This document shows, piece after piece, positions 1 to 8,037 of a stretch of 20,895 nucleotides of DNA (position 1 is its first letter; each line of letters starts with the position of its first letter). The translations under genes and the position numbers were made by a program. The notes under the pieces were generated by a model that saw nothing but the letters and a program-made list of their open reading frames with translations, had not been told where the DNA came from and did not search any database. This stretch comes from an uncultured Mycoplasmatota bacterium. GTDB lineage: Bacteria > Bacillota_I > Bacilli_A > RF39 > UBA660. The stretch spans positions 1 to 20,895 of the forward strand of contig CAMMYS010000026.1 in NCBI GenBank assembly GCA_946528555.1, written 5' to 3'.

Positions 1-939
<939 letters not shown>

Positions 940-972
940 ATTTATTTAATTTGATTTAGTTATCACATTATC

Positions 973-1001
973 TTGTTTTCAGAGAACGATTATGGTATAA
1001 T
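973..1001 (+). promoter_or_regulatory. Candidate promoter dedicated to the 5S rRNA
   Basis: TTGTTT at 973-978, a 17-base spacer and TATAAT at 996-1001, with TG at 993-994 making an extended -10 (TGGTATAAT). The predicted start, about 7 bases on, is near 1008, within two bases of the 5S 5' end. If real, 5S could be made independently of 16S-23S and need almost no 5' trimming. AT-rich spacers give chance matches, so this is inference. Confidence 0.5.
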
Positions 1002-1009
1002 ACCTTTAA

Positions 1010-1111
1010 TTGGTGACGATAGCAAAGTGGATACACCTCTTCCCATACCGAACAGAGAAGTTAAGCACTTTTACGGCGAAAATAGTGTAAGCGAAGATAG
1101 CAAGTTGCCAA
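1010..1111 (+). rRNA. 5S ribosomal RNA, unusually short (~102 nt)
   Basis: 5S rRNA. The conserved core TTCCCATACCGAACA is at 1040-1054, followed by GAAGTTAAGC (1056-1065). Helix I closes the ends: TTGGTGAC at 1010-1017 pairs with GTTGCCAA at 1104-1111, including two wobble pairs, and two further A-T pairs could extend it. Typical Bacillus 5S is about 116 nt. The missing bases come from the helix IV arm, where the usual long C/G-rich stem is reduced to about GTGTAAGC (1085-1092). Shortened 5S RNAs of about 104-108 nt are known in mycoplasmas. It lies about 70 bases after 23S with no tRNA between. The exact ends are inferred from pairing. Confidence 0.9.
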
Positions 1112-1127
1112 TTTTTTTATTGCAAGA

Positions 1128-1158
1128 AAAACTTTCTTTTTTAAAGAAAGTTTTATTT
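1128..1158 (+). terminator. Intrinsic terminator after 5S rRNA
   Basis: A 12-bp AT-rich stem, AAAACTTTCTTT (1128-1139) with AAAGAAAGTTTT (1143-1154), a 3-base loop and a T-rich tail. It closes the rrn unit. The stem holds only two G-C pairs, so its strength is uncertain. Confidence 0.6.
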
Positions 1159-1163
1159 TGGTG

Positions 1164-1192
1164 TTGATTTTGTTATTTTAATGTGATATATT
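1164..1192 (+). promoter_or_regulatory. Promoter of the rel leader and rel
   Basis: TTGATT (1164-1169), a 17-base spacer and TATATT (1187-1192), with TG at 1184-1185 for an extended -10. The predicted start is near 1199, giving a leader of about 130 nt before rel, much longer than the other leaders in this window. That length is filled by a small ORF and a terminator. Confidence 0.6.
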
Positions 1193-1223
1193 TGAGTATA
1201 TTTCAATTTTTAGGGGTGATATT

Positions 1224-1295
1224 ATGTATTATTATAATTATATAATTACCAAAAAATATACACAAAAAATTGATTTAATGTGCAGTAATATTTAG
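1224..1295 (+). CDS. Tyr-rich 23-residue leader peptide upstream of rel
   Basis: A small ORF with a good SD (AGGGGTG, 1212-1218) five bases before its ATG. Codons 2-4 and 6 are all TAT (Tyr), with one more Tyr at codon 12; the peptide begins MYYYNYII and ends DLMCSNI, with a TAG stop at 1293-1295. The stop lies in the loop of the terminator at 1283-1311, so a ribosome finishing the ORF would cover the 5' arm. It has no recognisable homology. The arrangement (promoter, short ORF, terminator, SD of the next gene) resembles attenuation leaders. Alternatives are an independent small protein that merely ends on a terminator, or an ORF present by chance in AT-rich DNA. Confidence 0.5.
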   Translation: MYYYNYIITKKYTQKIDLMCSNI

Positions 1296-1311
1296 ATATT
1301 GCTGTTTTTTT
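1283..1311 (+). terminator. Intrinsic terminator (possible attenuator) just before rel
   Basis: CAGTAATAT (1283-1291) pairs with ATATTGCTG (1296-1304), nine pairs including one wobble, with loop TTAG (1292-1295) and seven Ts (1305-1311). It lies between the leader ORF and the rel SD (GGGAGG, 1318-1323), so it must be read through for transcripts starting at 1199 to reach rel. The loop contains the leader stop codon. Confidence 0.7.
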
Positions 1312-1328
1312 ATTATTGGGAGGTTAAC

Positions 1329-2699
1329 ATGGGCAAAGATTTTAATGATTTATTAAAAGAATTAAACAGATTTTCTAAAAAAGAAATCAATATTATTAAA
1401 CAAGTTTATGATTTTGCTTGTGCTGCTCATGCTGGTCAGTATAGGTGCAGTGGTGAACCATTTGTAACACATCCTTTAAATGTTGCCATTAAATTAGCAA
1501 GATGGAATGCAGATGTTGATACTATATGTGCTGGATTATTACACGACACTATTGAAGACACTTCAGTAACATATGAAGATATTGAACATACATTTAATAA
1601 AACGGTTGCTGATTTAGTTGATGGTGTTACTAAGATGGCTGATTTTAGATTTTCATCTAAAAAAGAAAGAAATTTAGCTAATACTAGGAAAATAATAACT
1701 AGTATTACTAAAGATATTAGAATAATTTTAATAAAAATTGCAGATAGAGAACATAATATGGAAACATTGGATTCTAAACCAGTAGATAAACAAAAGGGTA
1801 CTGCATTTGAAACGTTACATATCTTTGCACCAATAGCTGGTTCAGTTGGTATGTATAGAATCAAAAATAAATTAGAAGATCTATCACTAAAGTATTTAGA
1901 ACCAGAAGAATATAAAAGAATTGAAGATGATAGGAATAGCTTTTATTATGAATATAGAGGTTTATTAATAGATGTATCAAGAGAAATTAAAAAGATATTA
2001 ACTGATAATGGTATTCCATGTGAAATTAGACAGAGAATTAAAAGTATTTATAGTATCTATTTAAAAGAAAGTGATGGCAAATCATTTAATTCTATACAAG
2101 ACTTATTATCTCTTAATGTTATTGTTAATCAAATTATAGATTGTTATGAATCATTATGTTATATTCACGAATTATATAATCCAATTAATCAGAATTTTAG
2201 GGATTATATATCTAGACCTTTTGTTAATCAATATAAATCTATTCATTCATCATTAATTGTACGTGATAATACCATTTTACAGGCCCAAATTAGGACTCCT
2301 GAGATGGATAAACTAGATAACATGGGTATTTGCTCATATTTTGAAACATATGGTAAAAATGCCTTTAAAAAGATGCAAAAAGATTTAAAGAAAAAGTATC
2401 CATTTTATAGTACTTTAGAGACATATGATAAAACATATGAAAATGATGAAGATTTTATGTATCACGTTGAAGCTGAGTTATTATCTGTTAAAATATATGT
2501 TTATAATTCTAAAGGTGAAGTAATAGAGATGCCATATGGATCTACTATTGAAAAATATATATTAAATCAGGGTTTAAATGTTGATGACGTTATTTCTTGT
2601 TATATTAATGGTAGAGAAGTTAATAAAAAATATATGTTAAAGGATAATGATATTATTCATTTAGAATTACGAAAACAAAAAGAATTAAGATTGTTATAA
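1329..2699 (+). CDS. Rel/SpoT-type (p)ppGpp hydrolase with degenerate synthetase domain
   Basis: Alarmone enzyme of the RelA/SpoT family, 456 residues. ATG at 1329 is chosen for its SD GGGAGG (1318-1323). Residues ~25-180 are the HD hydrolase domain with its metal-site pattern intact: HAGQ (34-37), HPL (48-50), LLHDTIEDT (71-78), LVDGVTK (96-102) and ADREHNM (138-144). Residues ~205-345 are the synthetase fold (YSIY 241-244, D258, YKSIH 302-306), but the EVQIRT motif reads QAQIRT, replacing the catalytic Glu by Gln318. The usual GRPK is QRIK, AIR is SLN, and RFKD is NFRD. Residues ~385-450 are a TGS domain, after which the protein ends. Full-length Rel proteins (~730 residues) continue with helical, zinc-finger-like and ACT domains, absent here. 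Inferred role: (p)ppGpp hydrolysis with little or no synthesis. Confidence 0.88.
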   Translation: MGKDFNDLLKELNRFSKKEINIIKQVYDFACAAHAGQYRCSGEPFVTHPLNVAIKLARWNADVDTICAGLLHDTIEDTSVTYEDIEHTFNKTVADLVDGVTKMADFRFSSKKERNLANTRKIITSITKDIRIILIKIADREHNMETLDSKPVDKQKGTAFETLHIFAPIAGSVGMYRIKNKLEDLSLKYLEPEEYKRIEDDRNSFYYEYRGLLIDVSREIKKILTDNGIPCEIRQRIKSIYSIYLKESDGKSFNSIQDLLSLNVIVNQIIDCYESLCYIHELYNPINQNFRDYISRPFVNQYKSIHSSLIVRDNTILQAQIRTPEMDKLDNMGICSYFETYGKNAFKKMQKDLKKKYPFYSTLETYDKTYENDEDFMYHVEAELLSVKIYVYNSKGEVIEMPYGSTIEKYILNQGLNVDDVISCYINGREVNKKYMLKDNDIIHLELRKQKELRLL

Positions 2700-2714
2700 T
2701 ATTAATTCTTTTTT
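2677..2714 (+). terminator. Intrinsic terminator overlapping the end of rel
   Basis: A perfect 12-bp stem, AAAAAGAATTAA (2677-2688) with TTAATTCTTTTT (2702-2713), ending in a T run. The rel stop codon TAA (2697-2699) lies in the 13-base loop. The stem is AT-rich, so its strength is uncertain. Confidence 0.55.
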
Positions 2715-2741
2715 AATGTTCTTTTAATGTTTTATTAATAG

Positions 2742-2747
2742 TATAAT
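2742..2747 (+). promoter_or_regulatory. Possible -10 for the M14 peptidase-htrA unit
   Basis: TATAAT placed so that the predicted start (~2754) is a few bases before the SD AGGTGAT (2758-2764), as with other units here. There is no convincing -35 and no TG extension, so support is weak. Confidence 0.3.
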
Positions 2748-2768
2748 AATATACATTAGGTGATATAT

Positions 2769-3935
2769 ATGGATAATTATATAACAAACAATTATGAACA
2801 AGATGAATATAATATAAAGGAATATTTTGCTGATGGAATAAATATAAATAAATATAAAAATATTATTAATAGAAAACCTAAGTATGTAAAAAAGAATGGT
2901 ATTTATAAACCTATTAATTATGATTTTGAGAAACCATTGCATTATTCTGAAATAGAAAAAATGTTATTAAATATGAACAACTTAGATATAGTATCTTTAG
3001 AAAAGTTATATATAACATCTGATAATAGAACTATCTATGGTATAGAAATAGGAAAAGGTAATAAGGTTTTATATATAGATGCTAATATCCATGCTGGTGA
3101 ATCTGGAAATACAGTAATGATTATGAAATTTTTATGTGATTTATTAAATAGTTATTATAATAATGATAAACAAATTATTAACAAACTAAATAATGTTAAA
3201 TTAGCAATAATACCTTCAATAAACCCAGATGGGTATGAAATATATAACTTTGGTAAACAAGTTATAAACAATAAAAAATTATGGATATATAAAAACTATG
3301 AAAAAGTAAATATAGAGCATATTAAATGTAATGCTAGAGGAATTGATATTAATAGAAATTTTCCTACTCAAAATGCTGGGCTATATTATAAATTTAATAA
3401 GTTAATAGATAGTGTTTCTTATAAAAGAACATATGTGGATAATTTATTCTTTGGTGGTAAAAAATTAGGTTTTGAAAAAGAAACACAATCATGTATGTAT
3501 TTTATGCTTAAACATTATAAAAATGTATATGCATATTTAAATATGCACTCTCAAGGAAGAGTTATTTATTGTGGTAAACCTAATTTATCAAAAAAGTTTA
3601 ATGATATTTGTCAAAAATTTTCAGAATATATATCAAGTTTTAATGGATATGAGATTTATGGTTTATCTTATGAAGAAGTTGGAGAAGGTAATGATGGAAC
3701 CGCTACAGATTTTATGGCAGAGCTTGCCCATGATTTCAAAATGAGTACTAAAACTAACAGGTTATCAACAAATAGTTATGTTGAAAATTCATCAAAATTG
3801 ATATATAATTATCCTGTTGTAACATTGGAAACACTTAATAAATATACTAGAGATGTAAATGTTATTAAGTATGAATATTATAACAAGAAGATTAAAGATA
3901 TTTTTTATGATATGTTAGATTGTAATTTTTTATAA
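2769..3935 (+). CDS. M14-family zinc carboxypeptidase, probably cytoplasmic
   Basis: Zinc metallopeptidase of the carboxypeptidase A (M14) fold, 388 residues. ATG at 2769 is chosen because SD AGGTGAT lies at 2758-2764; a GTG nine bases earlier overlaps that SD. Active-site pattern: H108 and E111 (NIHAGES), NPDG (152-155), RGIDINRNF (190-198), zinc ligand H260 (NMHSQGR) and the general base E354 in TLETL. The first ~60 residues are polar and Asn/Tyr/Lys-rich, with no signal peptide or membrane segment, so a cytoplasmic site is likely. Family members cut D-Glu-diamino acid bonds of peptidoglycan peptides or ordinary C-termini. Recycling of muropeptides would fit a cytoplasmic enzyme, but the substrate cannot be read from sequence. 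It precedes htrA by 12 bases in one operon. Confidence 0.85.
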   Translation: MDNYITNNYEQDEYNIKEYFADGININKYKNIINRKPKYVKKNGIYKPINYDFEKPLHYSEIEKMLLNMNNLDIVSLEKLYITSDNRTIYGIEIGKGNKVLYIDANIHAGESGNTVMIMKFLCDLLNSYYNNDKQIINKLNNVKLAIIPSINPDGYEIYNFGKQVINNKKLWIYKNYEKVNIEHIKCNARGIDINRNFPTQNAGLYYKFNKLIDSVSYKRTYVDNLFFGGKKLGFEKETQSCMYFMLKHYKNVYAYLNMHSQGRVIYCGKPNLSKKFNDICQKFSEYISSFNGYEIYGLSYEEVGEGNDGTATDFMAELAHDFKMSTKTNRLSTNSYVENSSKLIYNYPVVTLETLNKYTRDVNVIKYEYYNKKIKDIFYDMLDCNFL

Positions 3936-3947
3936 GAGGTGAAAAAA

Positions 3948-5081
3948 ATGAATAAAAATAAAAATAATGGGGGAATGTTAACAGGAGCATTTATAACATT
4001 TATTATTTGCTTTGGATTATTTTTAGTATATAGAAATTATTATATTAGTAATGAAAATCAAACAACAGTAAGTGACAATCAAGGAACAACAAAAGTTGAA
4101 AAGAGTGTAACTGTAACAGATACTGGAATAGCTGATGCTGTTGAAAAAGTATATGATTCAGTTGTTGTTATAGAGACATTTGTAAATGGTAAAGCATATG
4201 CATCTGGTACTGGTTTTGTATTTAAAATGGATGATAAATTAGGATATATAATTACTAATCATCATGTTATTGCTAATGCTAATTCATATAAAATAACGTT
4301 TACTAATAATTCAACTGTAGAAGCTAGTTTATCTGGTAGTGATGAATACTCAGATATTGCTGTATTAACTGTTCCAAAGAAAAATGTTATTTCAGTATGT
4401 GAAATTGGTAGTAGTAGTAAAATGAGAGTAGGAGATACTACTTTTGCAGTAGGAGCACCACTTGATGCTAGTGTATATTCTTGGACAGTAACAAGAGGTA
4501 TTCTAAGTGGTAAAAATAGACTTGTTGAAGTTAGTGGATCAAGTCGTAATGATTCATTTATTATGGAAGTTTTACAAACAGATGCTGCTATTAATTCAGG
4601 TAACAGTGGTGGGCCTCTTTGCAATTCAAATGGTGAAGTAATAGGGGTAACTAATATGAAACTTGCATCTTCTTCAATCGAAGGAATGGGATTTGCAATT
4701 CCAATTGATGATGCAGTTAGTTATGCTGAAAGTATTATAAGTGGTAAAGGAATTGAAAGACCATATATTGGAATATCATTATCAGATTATTCAAGTGATA
4801 GTGGTAATTATGGTGGAATTTTCAGTTTCTTCAACTTTTCAAATATAAAAACTGGTGTTTTTGTTCAAACAGTAGAAAAAGATAGTCCTGCTGATAAAGC
4901 TGGTTTTAAAGTTGGAGATAATATTAAAAAAGTTAATGGTGTAGATGTTGCTGATGTATCTCACTTTAAATATGAACTATATAAATGTGAAATAGGTAAG
5001 AAAATTACTATGACAATTGAAAGAGACGGATCATTAAAAGAATTAAGTGTTACTTTAGTTAGTAATTTAGGTAAAAAGTAG
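3948..5081 (+). CDS. Membrane-anchored HtrA/DegP-like serine protease with PDZ domain
   Basis: Surface quality-control protease, 377 residues, probably degrading misfolded secreted proteins outside the membrane. SD AGAGGTG (3935-3941) favours ATG 3948; the upstream GTG lies within that SD. One N-terminal membrane anchor (residues ~9-27) is followed by a Ser/Thr-rich linker. The trypsin-like domain (~60-265) carries a complete triad: H106 in TNHHVI, D136 in YSDIAVL and S220 in NSGNSGGPL. One PDZ domain (~272-372) contains the usual DSPADKAGFKVGD segment (312-324). The length is normal for Gram-positive HtrA proteins with one PDZ. It is co-transcribed with the M14 peptidase. A terminator overlaps its stop codon. 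Confidence 0.93.
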   Translation: MNKNKNNGGMLTGAFITFIICFGLFLVYRNYYISNENQTTVSDNQGTTKVEKSVTVTDTGIADAVEKVYDSVVVIETFVNGKAYASGTGFVFKMDDKLGYIITNHHVIANANSYKITFTNNSTVEASLSGSDEYSDIAVLTVPKKNVISVCEIGSSSKMRVGDTTFAVGAPLDASVYSWTVTRGILSGKNRLVEVSGSSRNDSFIMEVLQTDAAINSGNSGGPLCNSNGEVIGVTNMKLASSSIEGMGFAIPIDDAVSYAESIISGKGIERPYIGISLSDYSSDSGNYGGIFSFFNFSNIKTGVFVQTVEKDSPADKAGFKVGDNIKKVNGVDVADVSHFKYELYKCEIGKKITMTIERDGSLKELSVTLVSNLGKK

Positions 5082-5103
5082 TTTTAAATATACTACTTTT
5101 TTT
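5073..5103 (+). terminator. Intrinsic terminator overlapping the htrA stop codon
   Basis: AAAAAGTAGT (5073-5082) pairs perfectly with ACTACTTTTT (5092-5101), with a 9-base loop and a run of seven Ts (5097-5103). The TAG stop (5079-5081) is part of the 5' arm. Confidence 0.75.
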
Positions 5104-5104
5104 A

Positions 5105-5110
5105 TATAAT
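5105..5110 (+). promoter_or_regulatory. -10 of a leaderless promoter for the AlkD-like gene
   Basis: TATAAT ends six bases before the ATG at 5117, so the expected transcription start coincides with the start codon. The 16 bases before the ATG hold no SD-like sequence. The -10 begins two bases after the htrA terminator T-run. The -35 position (5082-5087, TTTTAA) is poor. Confidence 0.45.
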
Positions 5111-5116
5111 AATATT

Positions 5117-5791
5117 ATGAAACCAGAAAAATATTTTTTTAAAATAAAAGACGATAAATATAAAGAATTCACATCTAAATTATTACCTAATATTCCTAAA
5201 GATAGTGTAATTGGAGTAAAAATTCCAGATATAAAAAAATATGCTAAAGAATATTATAAAGATGATGAAAGCAAACTATTTTTAAAAACTCTTCCTCATA
5301 AATATTTAGAAGAGAATCTTTTGCATGGACAATTGATTTCATTAAATAAAAACTTTGATGAAGTAGTAGAATTATTAGATAATTTTTTACCATATGTTGA
5401 TAATTGGAGTGTATGTGATACGATTAAACCTAATATAGTTAAAAAGTATCCAAAAGAATTTTTAAAACATTTAAAAAAGTGGATTAAATCTAAAGAAGAA
5501 TATAGAGTAAGATTTGCAATAGTTGCTTTATTAACATATTATTTGGATGATAATTTTACAGTTGAAATAAATGAATTAGTTCTTAATATTAAGAGTGATA
5601 AATACTATATAAATATGGCTAGAGCTTGGTATTTTAGTTTTGCATTAATAAAACAATATGATAAAACAATTTATATATTTGAAAATAAACTATTAGATGA
5701 ATGGACTAATAATAAATCTATACAGAAAGCTAGAGAGAGTTTTAGAGTTTCAACGCTTCATAAAGAAGTGTTATTAAAATACAAAGTATGA
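5117..5791 (+). CDS. DNA alkylation repair glycosylase, AlkD-like
   Basis: HEAT-repeat DNA glycosylase of the DNA_alkylation family, 224 residues, which removes alkylated (3-methyl/7-methyl) purines without base flipping. Seen: G33VKIPDIKKYAK, D95NWSVCD101 with the family's Trp and Asp, the YRVRFAIVALL helix (129-139), MARAWYFS (167-174) with the second aromatic, and NKSIQKARES (199-208), all in the expected order and at full family length. No SD precedes the ATG; TATAAT ends six bases before it, which suggests a leaderless mRNA. It is the only gene of the window ending on TGA (5789-5791), and the next gene's extended -10 overlaps that stop. It stands between a terminator and another promoter, so it is probably monocistronic. 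Confidence 0.88.
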   Translation: MKPEKYFFKIKDDKYKEFTSKLLPNIPKDSVIGVKIPDIKKYAKEYYKDDESKLFLKTLPHKYLEENLLHGQLISLNKNFDEVVELLDNFLPYVDNWSVCDTIKPNIVKKYPKEFLKHLKKWIKSKEEYRVRFAIVALLTYYLDDNFTVEINELVLNIKSDKYYINMARAWYFSFALIKQYDKTIYIFENKLLDEWTNNKSIQKARESFRVSTLHKEVLLKYKV

Positions 5792-5797
5792 TATAAT
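5789..5797 (+). promoter_or_regulatory. Extended -10 promoter of the ABC transporter pair
   Basis: TGATATAAT: TG at 5789-5790 and TATAAT at 5792-5797, overlapping the TGA stop of the gene before. The predicted start near 5804 is a few bases ahead of the SD AGGAGGA (5809-5815). No clear -35 is seen; extended -10 promoters can work without one. Confidence 0.5.
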
Positions 5798-5818
5798 TAA
5801 ATAGACTTAGGAGGATAT

Positions 5819-8035
5819 ATGCTAGAGTTAAAAAACGTTTCAAAATTTTATTATAAAAAAGGAATGATAACAACTGGTTTTTCCAAAGTTAATTTAAAAT
5901 TTGATATGGGAGAATTTGTTGCGATTACTGGTGAATCTGGTAGTGGTAAATCAACATTATTAAATGTTATTTCTGGTCTTGATTCTTATGAAGAAGGGGA
6001 AATGTACATTAATGGTGAAGAGACAAGTTATTATTCTGAAAAAGATTATGAAAAATATAGAAGAAAATATATTGGAAATATATTTCAAACATTCAATTTA
6101 GTTAATAGTTATACAGTATATCAAAATATAGAACTAATCTATTTATTGAATGGATTTAAAGCGCATGAGGTAAAATCTAAAGTAAATGATTTAATTAAAC
6201 AAGTAGATTTAGTTAAATATAAAAATAGAAAGGTATCTAAATTATCTGGTGGTCAAAAACAAAGAGTCGCTATCGCTAGAGCATTAGCACAAAATACACC
6301 AATTATTTTAGCAGATGAACCTACTGGTAACTTAGATAAAAAATCTAGTGAAAATGTACTTAAGATATTACATGATATTTCTAAAGACAAACTAGTAATA
6401 ATTGTTACTCATAACTATGATCAAATAGCTGAATATGTTACTCGTAAGATAACAATGAATGATGGAAAAATAATTGAAGATAAAAAGATAAAGCATCATG
6501 ATGAAGTTAAAACAGCTGAAGTAACTAATTATAGAGATATGAGAATTGGTAGTAAAATAAAATTAGGTGTAAGAAATGCATTTAATATATTATCTAAGTT
6601 TCTTATATTAACAGCTGTATACTTATATATGGTAGCCGAATTATTCTCAATGTATGTAGTATTTAGTGATTCACAAAAGTTATTAACTGAAAGTGGATAT
6701 AATAATTTCTTTAATACAGATGAATTGGAAAGAGTAGTTATTTATAAAAATGATAGATCTGAAATAAATGAAACAGATTTTGAAGAATTATCTAAAATTC
6801 CTAATGTTAAAAAAATTATTAGAAATGACATATTAGTAGAACAAGAAATAAACTTAAATAGTGATACATATTATATAGGTGGTCATGTATATAGCGTTAG
6901 TGAATTAGATAAGGTTGATTATGGTAGACTTCCTGAAGAAAAAAATGAAATTGTAATTGGTATTGATATAGATGATAATTATTATTTCGCTTCAAATAAA
7001 ATTGAAGATACATTAAATAAAACTTATGAAGTATCTAACACATATAGTAGTTTAACTAAAAAGAATAAAGAAGTTAAAATAGTAGGTGTTAAGAATATTG
7101 ATGACGAGTGGAATGGGAAAGTATATGCTTCTGATGAATTAATTGATGAATTAAAAGATATATATATAGATGATTTAACTACTATAAGATATGTATTCTT
7201 AGGAAATGAATATACTAGTTATAGTGATGGAATGGGTGAACTTGTTCCAAGTAGTAAAGTCCCAAAAGGAAAAGCAATTGTTTCAGAAGAATTTATGTTC
7301 TCTTGTAAGAATTTTAATTGTAAAGGTAAAAAGATAGATATTACATCTAAAACACCATATTCTGAAATTAAAAAAACATTAAAAGTATCTAAAATGTATA
7401 ATAAGAAGAATATTAAAAAATTAACTGGATATAAAATTGATGAATTTGCATCAGCTATATTTGTTAATCCAGAAGATTTTGAAAGTCTACATGATAGAAA
7501 AATATATCAAAGTAGTGTAATAATTGATAATAAAGATGAAGCAAATGCTACTATTGAAGATTTAAAAGATTTAGGATATAAAACTCTTTATATGAGAGAA
7601 ACAATATTTGATTCATCAAATAATACTATAATGAGGGTATTAAATATAGTAAAAGTAGTATTGTATGTATTTGAATTATTTATAATGTTCTTTATTTCAT
7701 ATTTTGTAATTAAATTAGTATTAAAATCTAGAAATGTATATTATTCAACGTTAAGAATTTTAGGATCAACACTTAAGGATACTAAGAGATTATTAAATAT
7801 AGAATTATTTACATATGCTAATTTAGGATACTTTATATTTGTAATATTCATTTATCTACAACATATAAAAGTTATAAGAATAGAAGCATTTAGTGCATTA
7901 TTTGCTGAAACAAAACTTTATCATTATATAGTTATATATGTAGTAATTGCATTAATGACATTTTTAACTACTGAAAGGTATTCAAGAAAACTATTTGTTA
8001 ATAGTGTAATGAATACATATAGAGAAGAGGTGTAA
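5819..8035 (+). CDS. ABC transporter, ATPase fused to MacB/FtsX-type permease (first of pair)
   Basis: A 738-residue fusion. The ATPase domain (1-~220) has Walker A GESGSGKST (38-46), signature LSGGQ (142-146), Walker B IILADE (162-167) and H-loop His198, with the LolD/MacB-like TGNLD after Walker B. One membrane helix at ~259-282, a large extracytoplasmic region (~283-610) and three helices near 613-635, 664-682 and 702-718 give the four-helix layout of type VII (MacB-like) ABC proteins. These couple ATP use to mechanical work on extracytoplasmic substrates rather than classical transport. SD AGGAGGA is strong. The next gene starts two bases after its stop and encodes a similar fusion, so a heterodimer is likely. 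The substrate is unknown; peptide or antibiotic efflux and envelope functions are all possible. Confidence 0.9.
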   Translation: MLELKNVSKFYYKKGMITTGFSKVNLKFDMGEFVAITGESGSGKSTLLNVISGLDSYEEGEMYINGEETSYYSEKDYEKYRRKYIGNIFQTFNLVNSYTVYQNIELIYLLNGFKAHEVKSKVNDLIKQVDLVKYKNRKVSKLSGGQKQRVAIARALAQNTPIILADEPTGNLDKKSSENVLKILHDISKDKLVIIVTHNYDQIAEYVTRKITMNDGKIIEDKKIKHHDEVKTAEVTNYRDMRIGSKIKLGVRNAFNILSKFLILTAVYLYMVAELFSMYVVFSDSQKLLTESGYNNFFNTDELERVVIYKNDRSEINETDFEELSKIPNVKKIIRNDILVEQEINLNSDTYYIGGHVYSVSELDKVDYGRLPEEKNEIVIGIDIDDNYYFASNKIEDTLNKTYEVSNTYSSLTKKNKEVKIVGVKNIDDEWNGKVYASDELIDELKDIYIDDLTTIRYVFLGNEYTSYSDGMGELVPSSKVPKGKAIVSEEFMFSCKNFNCKGKKIDITSKTPYSEIKKTLKVSKMYNKKNIKKLTGYKIDEFASAIFVNPEDFESLHDRKIYQSSVIIDNKDEANATIEDLKDLGYKTLYMRETIFDSSNNTIMRVLNIVKVVLYVFELFIMFFISYFVIKLVLKSRNVYYSTLRILGSTLKDTKRLLNIELFTYANLGYFIFVIFIYLQHIKVIRIEAFSALFAETKLYHYIVIYVVIALMTFLTTERYSRKLFVNSVMNTYREEV

Positions 8036-8037
8036 TA

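Noticed and set aside
973..1167. 64-residue open frame
   Set aside because: It runs through the 5S rRNA and its terminator and has no SD.
940..1223. tRNA genes in or after the rrn spacer
   Set aside because: No cloverleaf or TTCGA-type T-loop could be found.
1299..1328. Upstream ATG for rel, adding ten residues
   Set aside because: It would start inside the terminator hairpin without an SD; GGGAGG at 1318-1323 points to ATG 1329.
2724..2942. Hydrophobic 72-residue minus-strand frame
   Set aside because: Ile/Tyr-rich low-complexity shadow of AT-rich coding DNA of the M14 gene; no initiation signals.
5789..5800. UGA as tryptophan (code 4), extending the AlkD-like protein
   Set aside because: No other gene contains in-frame TGA, TGG is used for Trp throughout, and the frame would gain only three residues.
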